IMG/VR virus record: IMGVR_UViG_3300046454_000816
Span: 1-53,848 of that record
Direction: 5' to 3' (one strand)
DNA length: 53,848 bases
DNA from: a virus
Shown here: in pieces, positions 8,341 through 17,493 of the stretch
Position numbering within the stretch: the stretch's first letter is position 1
Layout: the number at the start of each line of letters is the position of its first letter
Translations under genes and position numbers: made by a program
Notes under the pieces: model-generated
Seen by the model: only the letters and a program-made list of their open reading frames with translations
Database searches by the model: none
Told to the model about the DNA's origin: nothing

Positions 8341-8612
8341 CACTCTTGGCATGTTTCGCGGTAGCGACGGCAGTTTCCCATGCCTTCTTCACCGCGCTCC
8401 ATCTTGTATTGGCACGCGAGGCGAAGCTCCTCACATGTGCGGCCCCAGTTGCGATGATGGCCGGGCAGCGGGTTCACTTGGACGCCACCCGGCCCAATCT
8501 CGATAGACTGAGACCGGGCAGAGATGATGAAGCCTGCAAAAGCGAACAGCAGGATCAAAAGCCCCAAGGCAATGGCAAGTGCGTGATCGGTCACGCTCTT
8601 CTCGAAACTCAT
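8340..8612 (-). CDS. single-span membrane protein with Cys-rich tail
   Basis: A 90-aa protein; the ATG at 8612 overlaps the previous stop (ATGA). One transmembrane helix (about 11-32, IALGLLILLFAFAGFII) is followed by a soluble tail with four cysteines spaced within 30 residues (CEELRLACQ, NCRRY, TC). This could be a spanin- or holin-related protein, but neither signature is clear. It is encoded among structural genes, not next to the exported hydrolase at 47888. Confidence 0.5.
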   Translation of the reverse strand: MSFEKSVTDHALAIALGLLILLFAFAGFIISARSQSIEIGPGGVQVNPLPGHHRNWGRTCEELRLACQYKMERGEEGMGNCRRYRETCQE

Positions 8613-9799
8613 CCCCAATCACCCTTCGGTTTGATGCCATAAGACTTGAGTTTGGCGAGGCGCGCCTTGCCGCCGCCAGATCCAGTGTCGATCGGATAGG
8701 CCCGGCCGCCGGTGGCGCGCCCCGGGGGCGGCATCGGCATTGGGGGCGGGCCACCCGGCCCGGCGCCCGGAGGCATGCCCGGAGGACCACCCATCGGCAT
8801 GCCCGGAGGCATCCCGGGAGGCATGCCCGGAGGCGGAGGCGGCGGCACCGGCACCGGCCGGGCAGGCGGAGCCCCCGGAGGCGGACCGCCTTGCGGCTCT
8901 TCATGATGCGGCTGGCCGATGATGATGTTGATATTGGTCTTGCCTTTGGTGGTGCGGCCGCCGCGGGCGAGCGCCTGATCGCGCGGCCCAGCCTTCACAT
9001 TCGGCGCATAGACGCCGCCGCCTTCAGCGCGCTTGGCCATGCCGCCTTCGCATTTGGCCTTGCCGCCGCGGTTCTTTTCATTCTGCTCATCCTGATCGGC
9101 CTTGTCCTCCGCCTCGTCGGGGTCTTCTCTCCCGCCTGCGGCGTGGTGGTGGCGCGCCAGTTTCTTGGCGCAAGCCTCATCTTCCGCTTTGTGCGGGTGC
9201 TCGACTTTGCCGCCTTTCTTGTGGTGCCAATCACCACTTTCTTTCTGGCCGCTGTTGTCGCCGGTGTCTTTGGTTGTGCCGCCATCAGCGCGCAGCGCGC
9301 TATTGGGGCCAGCGCCAAAGTTGAAACGCTCCGGCGAGACGCCCGCCACATTGTTCGATGCGCTGGCGACGCCCGCGGCCTGCTGCGGACTGGTGACGGC
9401 GTTGAAGCCGCCCAGAGGCCCGCCGCCGACCTTCTTGGTCCGGCCGCCTTTCTTCATGCCGCCCTCGCGCTCGACATAGCCGTCGCGCGACTTGTTGGCC
9501 TCCTTGACGTCGGAATTATACATCGCCTTGCCAAACATGCCCGACATGCCCGCGGCGCCGCCGCCCTTGCGCGCCGCTCGGCCGCCATGCTTGAGGCCAG
9601 CCGCGCCACTGACTGCGCCGCCTTGCTTGAAAGCGCGCTTGCTGATCGGCCGCTCTCCTTGCTTGATCGGCGCATTGATCGAGTCCTGCTCGACTGGACC
9701 GAAATCGCTGGCGTCCACCTTTCCGGCCGACATATTGCCGCCCAGCCGCAGAGCCTTGGCGCGCATTGCCGCGCGGAATTTTTTGGAGTCTTCAGACAT
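8609..9799 (-). CDS. Gly/Lys motif protein with Pro-Gly-Met repeat
   Basis: A 396-aa low-complexity protein. It carries about ten short motifs of the form xxGG(K/R) such as LKHGGRAARKGG, MKKGGRTKK, HKKGGKVEH, NRGGKAK, LARGGRTTK and ATGGRAY. Residues about 310-370 are a Pro-rich region with repeated PPGM units. An acidic patch (EDPDEAEDKADQDEQNE) lies in the middle. It is predicted to be disordered. Its GG(K/R) motifs recur in proteins at 3625, 10105 and 50941. Function unknown; probably virion-associated by context. Confidence 0.5.
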   Translation of the reverse strand: MSEDSKKFRAAMRAKALRLGGNMSAGKVDASDFGPVEQDSINAPIKQGERPISKRAFKQGGAVSGAAGLKHGGRAARKGGGAAGMSGMFGKAMYNSDVKEANKSRDGYVEREGGMKKGGRTKKVGGGPLGGFNAVTSPQQAAGVASASNNVAGVSPERFNFGAGPNSALRADGGTTKDTGDNSGQKESGDWHHKKGGKVEHPHKAEDEACAKKLARHHHAAGGREDPDEAEDKADQDEQNEKNRGGKAKCEGGMAKRAEGGGVYAPNVKAGPRDQALARGGRTTKGKTNINIIIGQPHHEEPQGGPPPGAPPARPVPVPPPPPPGMPPGMPPGMPMGGPPGMPPGAGPGGPPPMPMPPPGRATGGRAYPIDTGSGGGKARLAKLKSYGIKPKGDWG

Positions 9800-9844
9800 C
9801 AGGGTAGTCCCTTCTCGTGATTGGATGCGCTCACGGTGCGCGTG

Positions 9845-10108
9845 TTACGACTTCGGCAGCCGCAGAGAACCTGACGACGTCAGGCAACTGATCAGATCGA
9901 ATACGACGTAAATCACGAAAATCACGATCACCGCCCAGATGATGATCTTGATGACTTGCAGGATGACGCCGACCGCGCCGCCCAGATCGCCGACCTGTGA
10001 CAGCACCCAAGGCACAAAAAGCTGCAGGATGGCGATGATCGCGCCGACGATAACGACCCAAATCAGCATCTGCTGAAGCCACGCCATTGAAAAGCACATC
10101 GACGTCAT
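9845..10108 (-). CDS. two-span membrane protein, holin-like
   Basis: An 87-aa hydrophobic protein with two predicted membrane helices (about 14-34 and 45-72) and a short basic C-terminus. Size and topology fit a class II holin, but there is no family match. The ATG at 10108 overlaps the previous stop (ATGA); a second ATG at 10099 is better spaced from the GGGGGAG sequence, so the shorter 84-aa form is equally likely. Alternatively it is a virion membrane protein used in DNA entry. Confidence 0.45.
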   Translation of the reverse strand: MTSMCFSMAWLQQMLIWVVIVGAIIAILQLFVPWVLSQVGDLGGAVGVILQVIKIIIWAVIVIFVIYVVFDLISCLTSSGSLRLPKS

Positions 10109-13100
10109 CTCCCCCTTTGGGCCGTCAGGCGCAGCGCCTTGGCGACAGTATCATCTTGCTGCGGCGGCTGCACAAGCGTTTTGCCGCCCTTCTTGTAGCC
10201 TGACAGGCCGAGGGCCTTCAGATGCTTCTGCACGTTGAGCCCATGCGCGACACCAGCCATCATTTCTTCATTGATCGGCTGGATCACTTTTTGTTCCGTT
10301 GTCATTTTGTTCCAGCCGCTGCGCGCCTTGTCGTCAGCAGACATCGGGTGCATGACCCGGCCCTTGCGCGGGTTGCGGACGAAGTCGCGCACCACGTCCG
10401 GCAGGGCGTAATGGCGCAATACGGGCGGCAGATCGCCTTCATACTGGCCGCCGGTGGTCTCTTTGTAGGTGTTGTGCTCGAAATGCGAGGGCGTGGGGCT
10501 TCCGCCGGTCAATTTGACGATACGGGGACCAAGCATATTGCCCGGAAGGTGCAAAAGGTCGGGATGGGTGATCGCAACGCGGGTTTTTCCGATGTGCGGC
10601 ACGCCTTTTTGATGCCAACCAGCCTTGTCGAGGTATTTCATGATCAAACTGCGGTCAGCGCCGCTCAATTTGTCGCGCATAAAGTCGCGCGCCTCGACCG
10701 CATTGTGGATTCCGGGGAAGTGTTGCATCGATTCAGCGGCTTTGGCGCGGTTTTCGACGTCTTCGGCCTTGTTTCCAGTCACAAAGGCGCCGGATTTGAG
10801 CAAATCGCTCAGTTGATCCGCCACTTTCCTGTCCAACGGGTTCGCATGGAGCTGAGACATCACCGCATCGGTCATCTGCACCGATGAATCGACGCTTTTC
10901 GGTCCCATTGGGCTGAAATAGCCGTAAACATCGCCCTTTTCGCCCAGCTCCTTGACCAGATTGTCGATGCGCGTGGACGCGCCGGGCGCATTTGCCCACA
11001 CCGCGCCCTTGTTTGGCTCGCGCATGTAGTCGTGACCGGCGTGCAGATCGACATCCCAGCCCAATTTCTTGCCGCCGATATGCGTCAAGCGACCAAGACG
11101 CGAGCGATCGCCGCCCAGATTGATCAAATGCGCGCCCTGATTGCGCTTCAGGAAGTCTTCCCACTCCAAATTCTTGACTGGCTTGGTGGTCACGCCCGGG
11201 ATTGGGGCGACTGTGGACTGCATCTGGCCGATCGGCTGCTTGTCGCCTTTGAAATTCAAGTAGGACTGGCCCATGTCGCTGTCAAAATTGGGATGCACGG
11301 CGTGGGTTTTCTGCGCAATGTCGAGCGCCTGCCTGACCATGTCGGGGTTGGCGCTGGTCATCGACGGCGTATTTTTCAAATACTGCTGAACATCAGTGTC
11401 GCCTTTGCCGCCCCACAATTCGCTCGGCTGGAATATGCCGGACGACATCATGGCGTGCGTCATCTCGTGGCCAGCGAGCGGCGACTTTGGCGTCCATAGA
11501 CCACCACTAGCGCCGCCGGTGGGCGCGGCAGGGGGAGGAGCGCCGGGAGCGCCTCCGCCGAGGTCGCGACCGATCCGCCCGCCATCCTTGGCGTGGCGCA
11601 TGGCGTGCATCAGGTCTTGATGCGTGGTCTGCTCACCCGCCGCCTTATCCCAGATCGCATGATGGGCGAGGTGCTGGTAATAGGGCTCCAGCTCCTCGGG
11701 GATGCCCAGCTTCAGCGCGCGCTGCCGGGCGGCCAGTCGATCGACCGCCTGCTCTGCGCCGCCGACGCGCGACATCGGCTTGGTCGCCTCGCTGGTCGGC
11801 TTGCCGGTATTGAGGATGATCTGGCGCGCATCGAGCGTCGGCTGGTTGCCCATGCCCATCATCGAGCCGAGGAAGCCCGCCTTGGCGATGTTGACGCCCG
11901 GCACGCCCTTGATGAATTGCCGCCACATGGCCGGATTGGCGTCCTTGTGACGCGACGCCTGCACCATTTTGGAGACGTGGCCTTCCATGCCGGGCAGGTT
12001 TTCGGCCGCCCATTGCAGCCCCTTGCCTTCGGTGTCGTTCTGCTTGCCGAAGGGCCTGAACTTTTGCACGGCGTCGGCGATCGCGCCCGCATGCACCTTG
12101 CCGCGCTCGGCATGGTGCAAGTATTCCTGCCCCATCGGCGTGTGCAGCCACTCGCCCATCGCGCCTTCCGGCCGCAACGAGTCCACGCCTTCGGGCATCT
12201 GCCAGCCATTGGCCTCGAGCGTCCTGCGCGGCAGCGCGCCACGGCCCATCGAGGAGCGGGTGATCGCATATGCCTTGATCAGGTCGCGCGGCGTCAAGCC
12301 CTTGCTGGCGGCCTTGTCCGCCGTCTCGTTCATGAAATGACCGAAGTGCTGCACATGCGATGGAATCTCGCTCATATGGCCCAGATCGGCGTGGACGTCG
12401 GCCAGCGGACGCCATGGCATGTCGTGCAGCTTTTGCGCTGGTGCGTCCTGATAGCCGGACAGGTCGACCGGCGGCTTGATAACCTGCGGCGCCGGAGGCG
12501 TGATCAGCTGGCCGCCAGCATCGCGCGCGGCGCGCGGCGCGCGCGGCGGACTTGCGCCCTGCAAAGCCGCTGTCTGGTGCAGGCTCGGGTGCAGCTGGCT
12601 GGGATCCATCTCATGCAGGCGCGGCAAATCAGGCTGTGCGCCCTGCTGCATATTGAGCGCCTTGACTTCGTCGTCACCCAGCACCCGGTTGACCTTCATG
12701 CCGCCGGAAATCATCCAGCTGTCCGGATTATTGGGGTTGGTGGTGTAATTGTAAGTTCCGCCGTGCGGCACCCGATCGGTAATGTGTGCAGTGGACGGAT
12801 CGGGCTGGCCGTTGGCCATGGTCCGGGCATTGGCGTTGGCCTCAGACTGGACGTCCACGTCTGCCGGGTGTTCGACTTCGGCCCAGACATGCTCATAGGG
12901 CCGGTAGTTGACCGCGTGGCTCTTGTTCTTGGTCGATATGCCGCCGATGTGACTGGCGCGCGGCGCGGTGCCTGAGTGCCAGCCGGGCCGGAACGCCAGC
13001 TCGCCGAGACTGGACTGCACGCCGCCCTTCTCGCCCGGCTTGCCCTCTTCAGCCGCCAGCCATTTGCCGATCGGCACCTCGCGCGTGCGATGAACAAACA

Positions 13101-13317
13101 GGGGGTAAAGCTTGCCGTTCTTCAGGCGGCGAAACAATTTGTAGGACTTGATCGTTTTTTGCGGCGTCGGAGCCTCTTCCCACTCGCCCGCCTTGTTGAT
13201 CTTGCCGCCGTCCTTGTAGCCGGTGCGGTCATCGCCCTCGACTTCATCGTTCTGGTTGTGAACGGCGTGCGCCGTCATCAGCGCCGAGCGGATGGCCTTG
13301 CCGGAATCATTTGCCAT
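10105..13317 (-). CDS. 1070-aa multidomain (polyvalent-type) protein with HExxH motif
   Basis: The largest gene in the window. Residues about 57-222 form a domain with phrases LYPLFV, LAFRPGWH, VWAEVE, ITDRVPHGGTY and MKVNRVL that I recall from large polyvalent proteins of phages and conjugative elements. Residues 617-621 are HEMTH, a match to the HExxH zinc-peptidase motif, in an alpha-helical context. Residues about 725-960 hold a second polyvalent-type domain (GGDRSRLGR, GHDYMREP, GDVYGYFSPMG, HIGKTRVAITHPDLL). GG(K/R) motifs occur at about 36, 585 and 1043. It overlaps the portal gene by 11 bases. Such proteins can be packaged and injected; here that is inferred from position and size. 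Confidence 0.55.
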   Translation of the reverse strand: MANDSGKAIRSALMTAHAVHNQNDEVEGDDRTGYKDGGKINKAGEWEEAPTPQKTIKSYKLFRRLKNGKLYPLFVHRTREVPIGKWLAAEEGKPGEKGGVQSSLGELAFRPGWHSGTAPRASHIGGISTKNKSHAVNYRPYEHVWAEVEHPADVDVQSEANANARTMANGQPDPSTAHITDRVPHGGTYNYTTNPNNPDSWMISGGMKVNRVLGDDEVKALNMQQGAQPDLPRLHEMDPSQLHPSLHQTAALQGASPPRAPRAARDAGGQLITPPAPQVIKPPVDLSGYQDAPAQKLHDMPWRPLADVHADLGHMSEIPSHVQHFGHFMNETADKAASKGLTPRDLIKAYAITRSSMGRGALPRRTLEANGWQMPEGVDSLRPEGAMGEWLHTPMGQEYLHHAERGKVHAGAIADAVQKFRPFGKQNDTEGKGLQWAAENLPGMEGHVSKMVQASRHKDANPAMWRQFIKGVPGVNIAKAGFLGSMMGMGNQPTLDARQIILNTGKPTSEATKPMSRVGGAEQAVDRLAARQRALKLGIPEELEPYYQHLAHHAIWDKAAGEQTTHQDLMHAMRHAKDGGRIGRDLGGGAPGAPPPAAPTGGASGGLWTPKSPLAGHEMTHAMMSSGIFQPSELWGGKGDTDVQQYLKNTPSMTSANPDMVRQALDIAQKTHAVHPNFDSDMGQSYLNFKGDKQPIGQMQSTVAPIPGVTTKPVKNLEWEDFLKRNQGAHLINLGGDRSRLGRLTHIGGKKLGWDVDLHAGHDYMREPNKGAVWANAPGASTRIDNLVKELGEKGDVYGYFSPMGPKSVDSSVQMTDAVMSQLHANPLDRKVADQLSDLLKSGAFVTGNKAEDVENRAKAAESMQHFPGIHNAVEARDFMRDKLSGADRSLIMKYLDKAGWHQKGVPHIGKTRVAITHPDLLHLPGNMLGPRIVKLTGGSPTPSHFEHNTYKETTGGQYEGDLPPVLRHYALPDVVRDFVRNPRKGRVMHPMSADDKARSGWNKMTTEQKVIQPINEEMMAGVAHGLNVQKHLKALGLSGYKKGGKTLVQPPQQDDTVAKALRLTAQRGR

Positions 13318-15820
13318 CGCTCTTGCCTTTCGAGCTGGCGGCGGATTTCGGCCGCGCCTTGGCGACTTTGACCGCGGTGTCTCGCCTCACCGTCTCGAGC
13401 CTGTGTTCGTGCGCGTGGTCCTGCTGCTGCATGTTGCGCTCGTGTTGATGGGCCACGCCTTCCATCGCCATGGTGCGGTGGTCCTCGGCCTTTTTCATCA
13501 TCACTTCCTTGGCCAGACTGATCGCGCTCTCCTTGGCCTTGGCGTGCTGCTCCTCCTGCGCTCGAGCATCGTCGAGCGCAGTGTCGGCCGTTTTCAAATG
13601 CAGCTCCTTGGCGCGGGTGTCGGCGTTCTGCAATTCGGCCTGCGCCTTGGCCTGCGCGATCGTCATCTGGTGCTGCGCCGTCGCCTGCCCAGTCTCGGCC
13701 TTCATGCGCTCGGTGTCGGCCAGATGCTTGTCCACTTCGGTGTCGACCTGCCCGCCACCGGCGAGACCCTGCCCCTGCGCCTCTGCAATCAGACTCTGGC
13801 TCTTGGCGTCGGCCACTTTGGCGTCGGCCTGCGCCTTGATCATGCTGGCCTGCGCCTGCGTCGATTTGGCCTGCGTCTCGGCCTGCTGCTTGAGCAGCTC
13901 GGGCGGCGGCTTGGCCTGCGCCTCCGGCGGCGCCATGAATTGCTGCGGGTTGGAGAAGCCGAGCGCCTGAATCGCCGCGGTGTCGATCGCGATTGGATCA
14001 TACAGGCTGGGGTTTTGCTGCTGGAGCTGCTTGAGCGCCATCAGCTTCATGATGCGCTGGGCGTAGCTCGATGTGTTGGGGTCGGCCTGCGGCGTCAGCT
14101 CGTGATTGTCGAGCGCGGCGCGGAAAGTCTGCTCATCCCACTTGGCCGCAGGGCTCTTGTTCGACCGCCAGAATGCTTCCGGATTCTCCTTGAAGCAGCG
14201 CACCAGCAGGCGAAATTCCTGCGCTTGGGCTGAGTGCATGCGCTTGTGGACCGCGTTCAGCACCTTGGTCGCCTGCTCGATCAGCGCCAAAATGGTGCCG
14301 ACCGGAATGTCGGCCCGGCCCTCGCCGACTGGCAGCTCAGCGGTGCCGCCGACGCGCTGGCCGGTCTGCACCATGTTGTCGATCAGCTGCATCAAGGCTT
14401 GGCTGGGCGGCTGGTACGGCAGCGCCATGATGGCCTGATTGATCGGCAGGCCGCCGGTTTTGACCAGCGCGCCGCCGCCGGGCGGCACGCGAAATATGTT
14501 GGTGTTCTGGCGCGCACCGGTGTCGGCCATCAGAAAGCCGGGGAAGCTGGCGAACATGCCCGCGTCTAGCATTTCGCGCCAGCCTGCCGTGCTCGCGTTG
14601 GTGGTGTTGCCGAGGATGTGCAGCAGGCCGATGTCATAGAAGCCGAAGCCCGGCACGTAGACGTATTTGACGAAATTCTCGCGCGCCACCGGCAATTTCT
14701 TGGTGTTTTCGTCATAATTGCGGGTGATCGACAGGATCTTCTTGCTCGATAGGTCGATCGTGACGCGGTATGGAATTTCGAGGCCGCTTTCCTTGCCCTT
14801 GTGCTTGTGCTCGTAGCCTTTGAGGTCCAGCTCGCAATAGATTTCATAGATTTCGCGGTCGCGATCGTCCGGCCGCATGCTGCTCGGCTGCACGCCTTGC
14901 TGCTTGTTGGCCTCTTCCTTGGCGGCGTCGAGCTGGGGCTGCAGCGGCGTCATCAGGTCGACGTCGGCGTAGGCGCCGATGATCTGCATGCGCTTGACCG
15001 TCGACGGCTTCATCATCGACCGGTGTGTGATGCGCTTGGCGTTGGCCAGATCGGTGCAGCTGTCGTTGACGATCAGGTCATTGGCGTCGACCGACTCGCT
15101 GACCGGCCGGTTGCGCAATGGGCAGTTGTAGACTTTCTTGAAGGCGGTGCCGCCGAAGCCCAGCAGCAGGAACATCTTGTCGGTGTCAGGGTAATACTCT
15201 GTCGCCGTGATGGTCAGGTAGTGGTTGAGGTCTTTTTCGAGAGCTGTCGCTTGCGCATCCGCCTGCAACTCGGTGCCGCTCGAGCTGTCGTCTCGGATCT
15301 TGACGGGACCATCGGTCGGCAGCATTTCCGATCGGGCGTTGGCTTGGAATCGTAGGACTGCTTCCTGCAAGAGTGGATGTCTAACCTTGGACATGCCTTC
15401 GACCGGAGCGCCATCGGTCGAGCCGGAAACATTGGGCAGCTCGATCTTGAGCCCAAGCAGCCGGATGCCTTGAGCCCGCTCTTCAATCCAGTCGTTTCGG
15501 CTTTGCAGGTCATCGTCGACGCCTCGCAGCAGCTCATCCGATATGCGCGCCAGCTCCTCGTCGTCGATCTTATCGACCAGATTGTCGAACCAGCCCTCCG
15601 GACCGTTGTCTGGGCTCGGCAGGAGCGATTTGCCGTCGAGGCTGATAGTGACCGAGCCGTCGCTGTGCTCGATGCGGATGACGGCCTTGGGGTCGTCGCG
15701 ATCGGAGGTGTTGTCCGCGCCGCTGTCGTCGTGTTTAATTGATACGCCGGGCGAAATAGCCCCAGCCACGCCGCCATTGGTCACGCGGAGATTGGGGCTC
15801 AGCCCGGGCACGAGTGGCAT
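13307..15820 (-). CDS. portal protein
   Basis: An 837-aa protein starting at the ATG at 15820 with AGGA upstream. It has the layout of large P22-type portals: an acidic N-terminal domain, the segment YYPDTDKMFLLLGFGGTAFK (about 210-230), a stem and crown region with FVKYVYVPGFGFYDIGLLHILGNT (about 385-410), and ALPYQPPSQALMQLIDNM before the wing. The last ~230 residues are a long Ala/Gln/Lys coiled coil resembling a portal barrel. TerL lies upstream and capsid genes downstream. It forms the DNA-entry ring at one capsid vertex. Confidence 0.85.
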   Translation of the reverse strand: MPLVPGLSPNLRVTNGGVAGAISPGVSIKHDDSGADNTSDRDDPKAVIRIEHSDGSVTISLDGKSLLPSPDNGPEGWFDNLVDKIDDEELARISDELLRGVDDDLQSRNDWIEERAQGIRLLGLKIELPNVSGSTDGAPVEGMSKVRHPLLQEAVLRFQANARSEMLPTDGPVKIRDDSSSGTELQADAQATALEKDLNHYLTITATEYYPDTDKMFLLLGFGGTAFKKVYNCPLRNRPVSESVDANDLIVNDSCTDLANAKRITHRSMMKPSTVKRMQIIGAYADVDLMTPLQPQLDAAKEEANKQQGVQPSSMRPDDRDREIYEIYCELDLKGYEHKHKGKESGLEIPYRVTIDLSSKKILSITRNYDENTKKLPVARENFVKYVYVPGFGFYDIGLLHILGNTTNASTAGWREMLDAGMFASFPGFLMADTGARQNTNIFRVPPGGGALVKTGGLPINQAIMALPYQPPSQALMQLIDNMVQTGQRVGGTAELPVGEGRADIPVGTILALIEQATKVLNAVHKRMHSAQAQEFRLLVRCFKENPEAFWRSNKSPAAKWDEQTFRAALDNHELTPQADPNTSSYAQRIMKLMALKQLQQQNPSLYDPIAIDTAAIQALGFSNPQQFMAPPEAQAKPPPELLKQQAETQAKSTQAQASMIKAQADAKVADAKSQSLIAEAQGQGLAGGGQVDTEVDKHLADTERMKAETGQATAQHQMTIAQAKAQAELQNADTRAKELHLKTADTALDDARAQEEQHAKAKESAISLAKEVMMKKAEDHRTMAMEGVAHQHERNMQQQDHAHEHRLETVRRDTAVKVAKARPKSAASSKGKSDGK

Positions 15821-15852
15821 GGCGCATCCTCAATCGAAGGAATAGGCCGCGA

Positions 15853-16053
15853 CTATACGCTCAGATCGGGCCCCGGATCAAATTCAGCCTCAAATTTGCG
15901 CAATCCCTCGCGAGCGGCCTCGTCGTCGGTCTCGGCGACGACGGTGTATTCGCCCCTAAGATCATGAGATGGGTCTGAAACGTGAACGCGCCACAAATGC
16001 GACGGCTTGCCGCCGAGCGCGACGTTGTCGACCGTAGCTTGAGCCCTGATCAT
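15853..16053 (-). CDS. small beta protein after Acb2-like gene
   Basis: A 66-aa protein; the ATG at 16053 overlaps the stop of the Acb2-like gene (ATGA). A run of alternating strands (LWRVHVSDP, GEYTVVAET) is followed by an acidic helix (DEAAREGLRKFEAEF), a small alpha/beta layout. No family is recognised. Tight coupling to the anti-defence genes makes an accessory role plausible. Confidence 0.5.
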   Translation of the reverse strand: MIRAQATVDNVALGGKPSHLWRVHVSDPSHDLRGEYTVVAETDDEAAREGLRKFEAEFDPGPDLSV

Positions 16054-16613
16054 TTGAACAGGCCCTTGCACGCCCAGAAAACGGTCAGCTCGAGGCTGGT
16101 CATGGCGAGCGACGCTTCGCGGCTTTGTGGCGCGCGGTTCATCAGCTCCTCCAGCTCGGCCGCCTTGTCCTTGATGGCGTCGGTCAGCTCGATAACTTCG
16201 TCCGATTGCGCCTTGTAACGCTTGGCGAAGCGGCCCGGTTTGGTGTGGGCGCCGCCTTGACGCGCGTCTGCTGGACCGTCGAACAGATCCTTGGTCTGCT
16301 TTTCGTTCTCGTCGTGCCATTGCCAGCCGTACAAGTCGCCGTAAACGTATTCGCCCTGCAATCCGTCGTTATTTGACGCCAGCAGAAACTTTCTCGGCTT
16401 GTCGTGGGTCAGGCCCTTGCCGTCGAGCGGTCCGCCGGTGCAGACGCCATTGTAGATTTCAGTCATCTCGCAGCCATCCCAGATCCATTCGTCCTTGTTG
16501 TGCCGGTAGAAGCCCATTGACTTGGCTGGCGCCAGCAATTCATGCGTCGGCAAGTGGTTGGCGTACCGCAGGCCGTGCCACGGTCCGCCAACGCACCTGC
16601 CGACATAAGTCAT
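16050..16613 (-). CDS. Acb2/Tad1-hairpin domain protein with duplicated GGP domain
   Basis: A 187-aa protein. Residues about 128-187 match the Acb2/Tad1 helical hairpin: RFAKRY, an acidic helix ending in ELMNRAPQ, then SREASLAMTSLE and a final FWA. The characteristic R-SLA-T-LE and W pattern is present. Acb2 proteins form oligomers that sequester CBASS cyclic nucleotides, and Tad1 binds Thoeris gcADPR. Residues 1-100 are two copies of a small beta module (CVGGPWHG at 7-14 and CTGGPLDG at 58-65). A 50-aa single copy is encoded just upstream. Activity is inferred; the fusion is unusual because known Acb2 proteins are short and stand alone. Confidence 0.7.
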   Translation of the reverse strand: MTYVGRCVGGPWHGLRYANHLPTHELLAPAKSMGFYRHNKDEWIWDGCEMTEIYNGVCTGGPLDGKGLTHDKPRKFLLASNNDGLQGEYVYGDLYGWQWHDENEKQTKDLFDGPADARQGGAHTKPGRFAKRYKAQSDEVIELTDAIKDKAAELEELMNRAPQSREASLAMTSLELTVFWACKGLFK

Positions 16614-16762
16614 GTTGCGTGAATCTCCACGAAGTGCCAGAAGCCGACCCCATCATTGCAATATTCGCCGCCGGGGCATGGCGTAAAGCGAGTTGGAAAG
16701 GCCAAAAACTGGCCTTTCCATGGCCCGTCGTAGCAAATGCCGACGAAGGCCGTTGTGGTCAT
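16610..16762 (-). CDS. 50-aa stand-alone GGP-type module
   Basis: A short gene with ATG at 16762 overlapping the upstream Tad2-like stop (ATGA) and stop overlapping the next start (ATGA). Its sequence (FVGICYDGPWKGQFLAF, GVGFWHFVE) aligns with the first module of the neighbouring Acb2-like protein (YVGRCVGGPWHG, MGFYRHN, WIWD). It is therefore a paralogue of that module. Function unknown; the double overlap strongly supports translation. Confidence 0.65.
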   Translation of the reverse strand: MTTTAFVGICYDGPWKGQFLAFPTRFTPCPGGEYCNDGVGFWHFVEIHAT

Positions 16763-17445
16763 CCGATAATCCGCCAATCATGGGCGCTGACGTCATCGGG
16801 CGAGGCTTGCCAGCCGAGCTGCAAGTCGCCGCCGGAATTTTTCAGCACATAGAACGGCAGGATGGTGCCCGTATGCGCAGGCAACGTCTGGATGTAATCG
16901 CGCACAGGGACCGGCAGCAGATCACCGGGCTTGGTGGTCGGCGGCGGGGTCACGGGCAGGGGATCCGGCTCGACCACCAACTTGCGCTTGCCATCGGCAA
17001 GGGCCAGCCACTGGTTGCGGCCGGTCCAACCGGCGCGCGACACCTTCTGGCCGCGCTCCATCACCTTCTGGGCCTGCTCGAAAGTCATCGGGCCAGCGTA
17101 GTCGCTGGGCAGATCGTGATCGGGATGAGCGCCGCCGCTGGGCAGATCATGGCCGGGGCGAGCGCCGCCTGACGGCAGGCCCTGATCGGGACGCGCGGGC
17201 CTGCCGGGCAATCCCTGATCGGGACGCGCGGGCCTGCCCGGCAGATCCTGATCGGGATGACCGGATACAGGCGGCGGAACCGGCTGGCCGGAGGCGTGCC
17301 CCGGAGGCGTCGGCGTCGGCTGGTGCGACGGATGGGCCGGGTGATCCGGGGGCACCGGCTTGCCGGTGGCGGGATCGATCGGCACGGGCTTGCCAGTGGC
17401 CGGGTCGGTCGGCGGCGCCGTGGGATGCGTGGGCTGATTTGCCAT
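16759..17445 (-). CDS. Tad2-like (DUF2829) protein with Pro-rich N-terminus
   Basis: A 228-aa protein. The ATG at 17445 is preferred because AAGGAGAGG lies eight bases upstream; an in-frame ATG at 17490 lacks a ribosome site. Residues 1-118 are Pro-rich with tandem repeats (DPATGKPVP twice, RPARPDQGLPG twice, LPSGGA twice). Residues about 120-228 are a Tad2 domain: MTFEQAQKVMERGQKV, AGWTGRNQW, PFYVLKNSGGDLQLGW, then SAHDWRIIG. Tad2 proteins bind and hide the Thoeris signal gcADPR. Residues 153-193 hold an insert compared with short Tad2. Binding activity is inferred from family only. Confidence 0.75.
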   Translation of the reverse strand: MANQPTHPTAPPTDPATGKPVPIDPATGKPVPPDHPAHPSHQPTPTPPGHASGQPVPPPVSGHPDQDLPGRPARPDQGLPGRPARPDQGLPSGGARPGHDLPSGGAHPDHDLPSDYAGPMTFEQAQKVMERGQKVSRAGWTGRNQWLALADGKRKLVVEPDPLPVTPPPTTKPGDLLPVPVRDYIQTLPAHTGTILPFYVLKNSGGDLQLGWQASPDDVSAHDWRIIG

Positions 17446-17493
17446 TGTGGTTTCCTCTCCTTGAGACCATGCGGGCCTCGTCGCCATCATATG

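Noticed and set aside
8712-8906. Plus-strand Gly-Met-Pro repeat protein
   Set aside because: It is the antisense of the Pro-Gly-Met repeat in the minus-strand gene at 8609-9799.
8579-9820. Long open frame on the plus strand opposite the Gly/Lys motif gene
   Set aside because: High GC creates long shadow frames; the minus frame has start, ribosome site, overlaps and motif content, while the plus frame lacks them.
11593-12975. 460-codon plus-strand frame opposite the 1070-aa gene
   Set aside because: Composition is His/Arg/Leu-rich as expected for an antisense frame, and no domain or ribosome site is visible.
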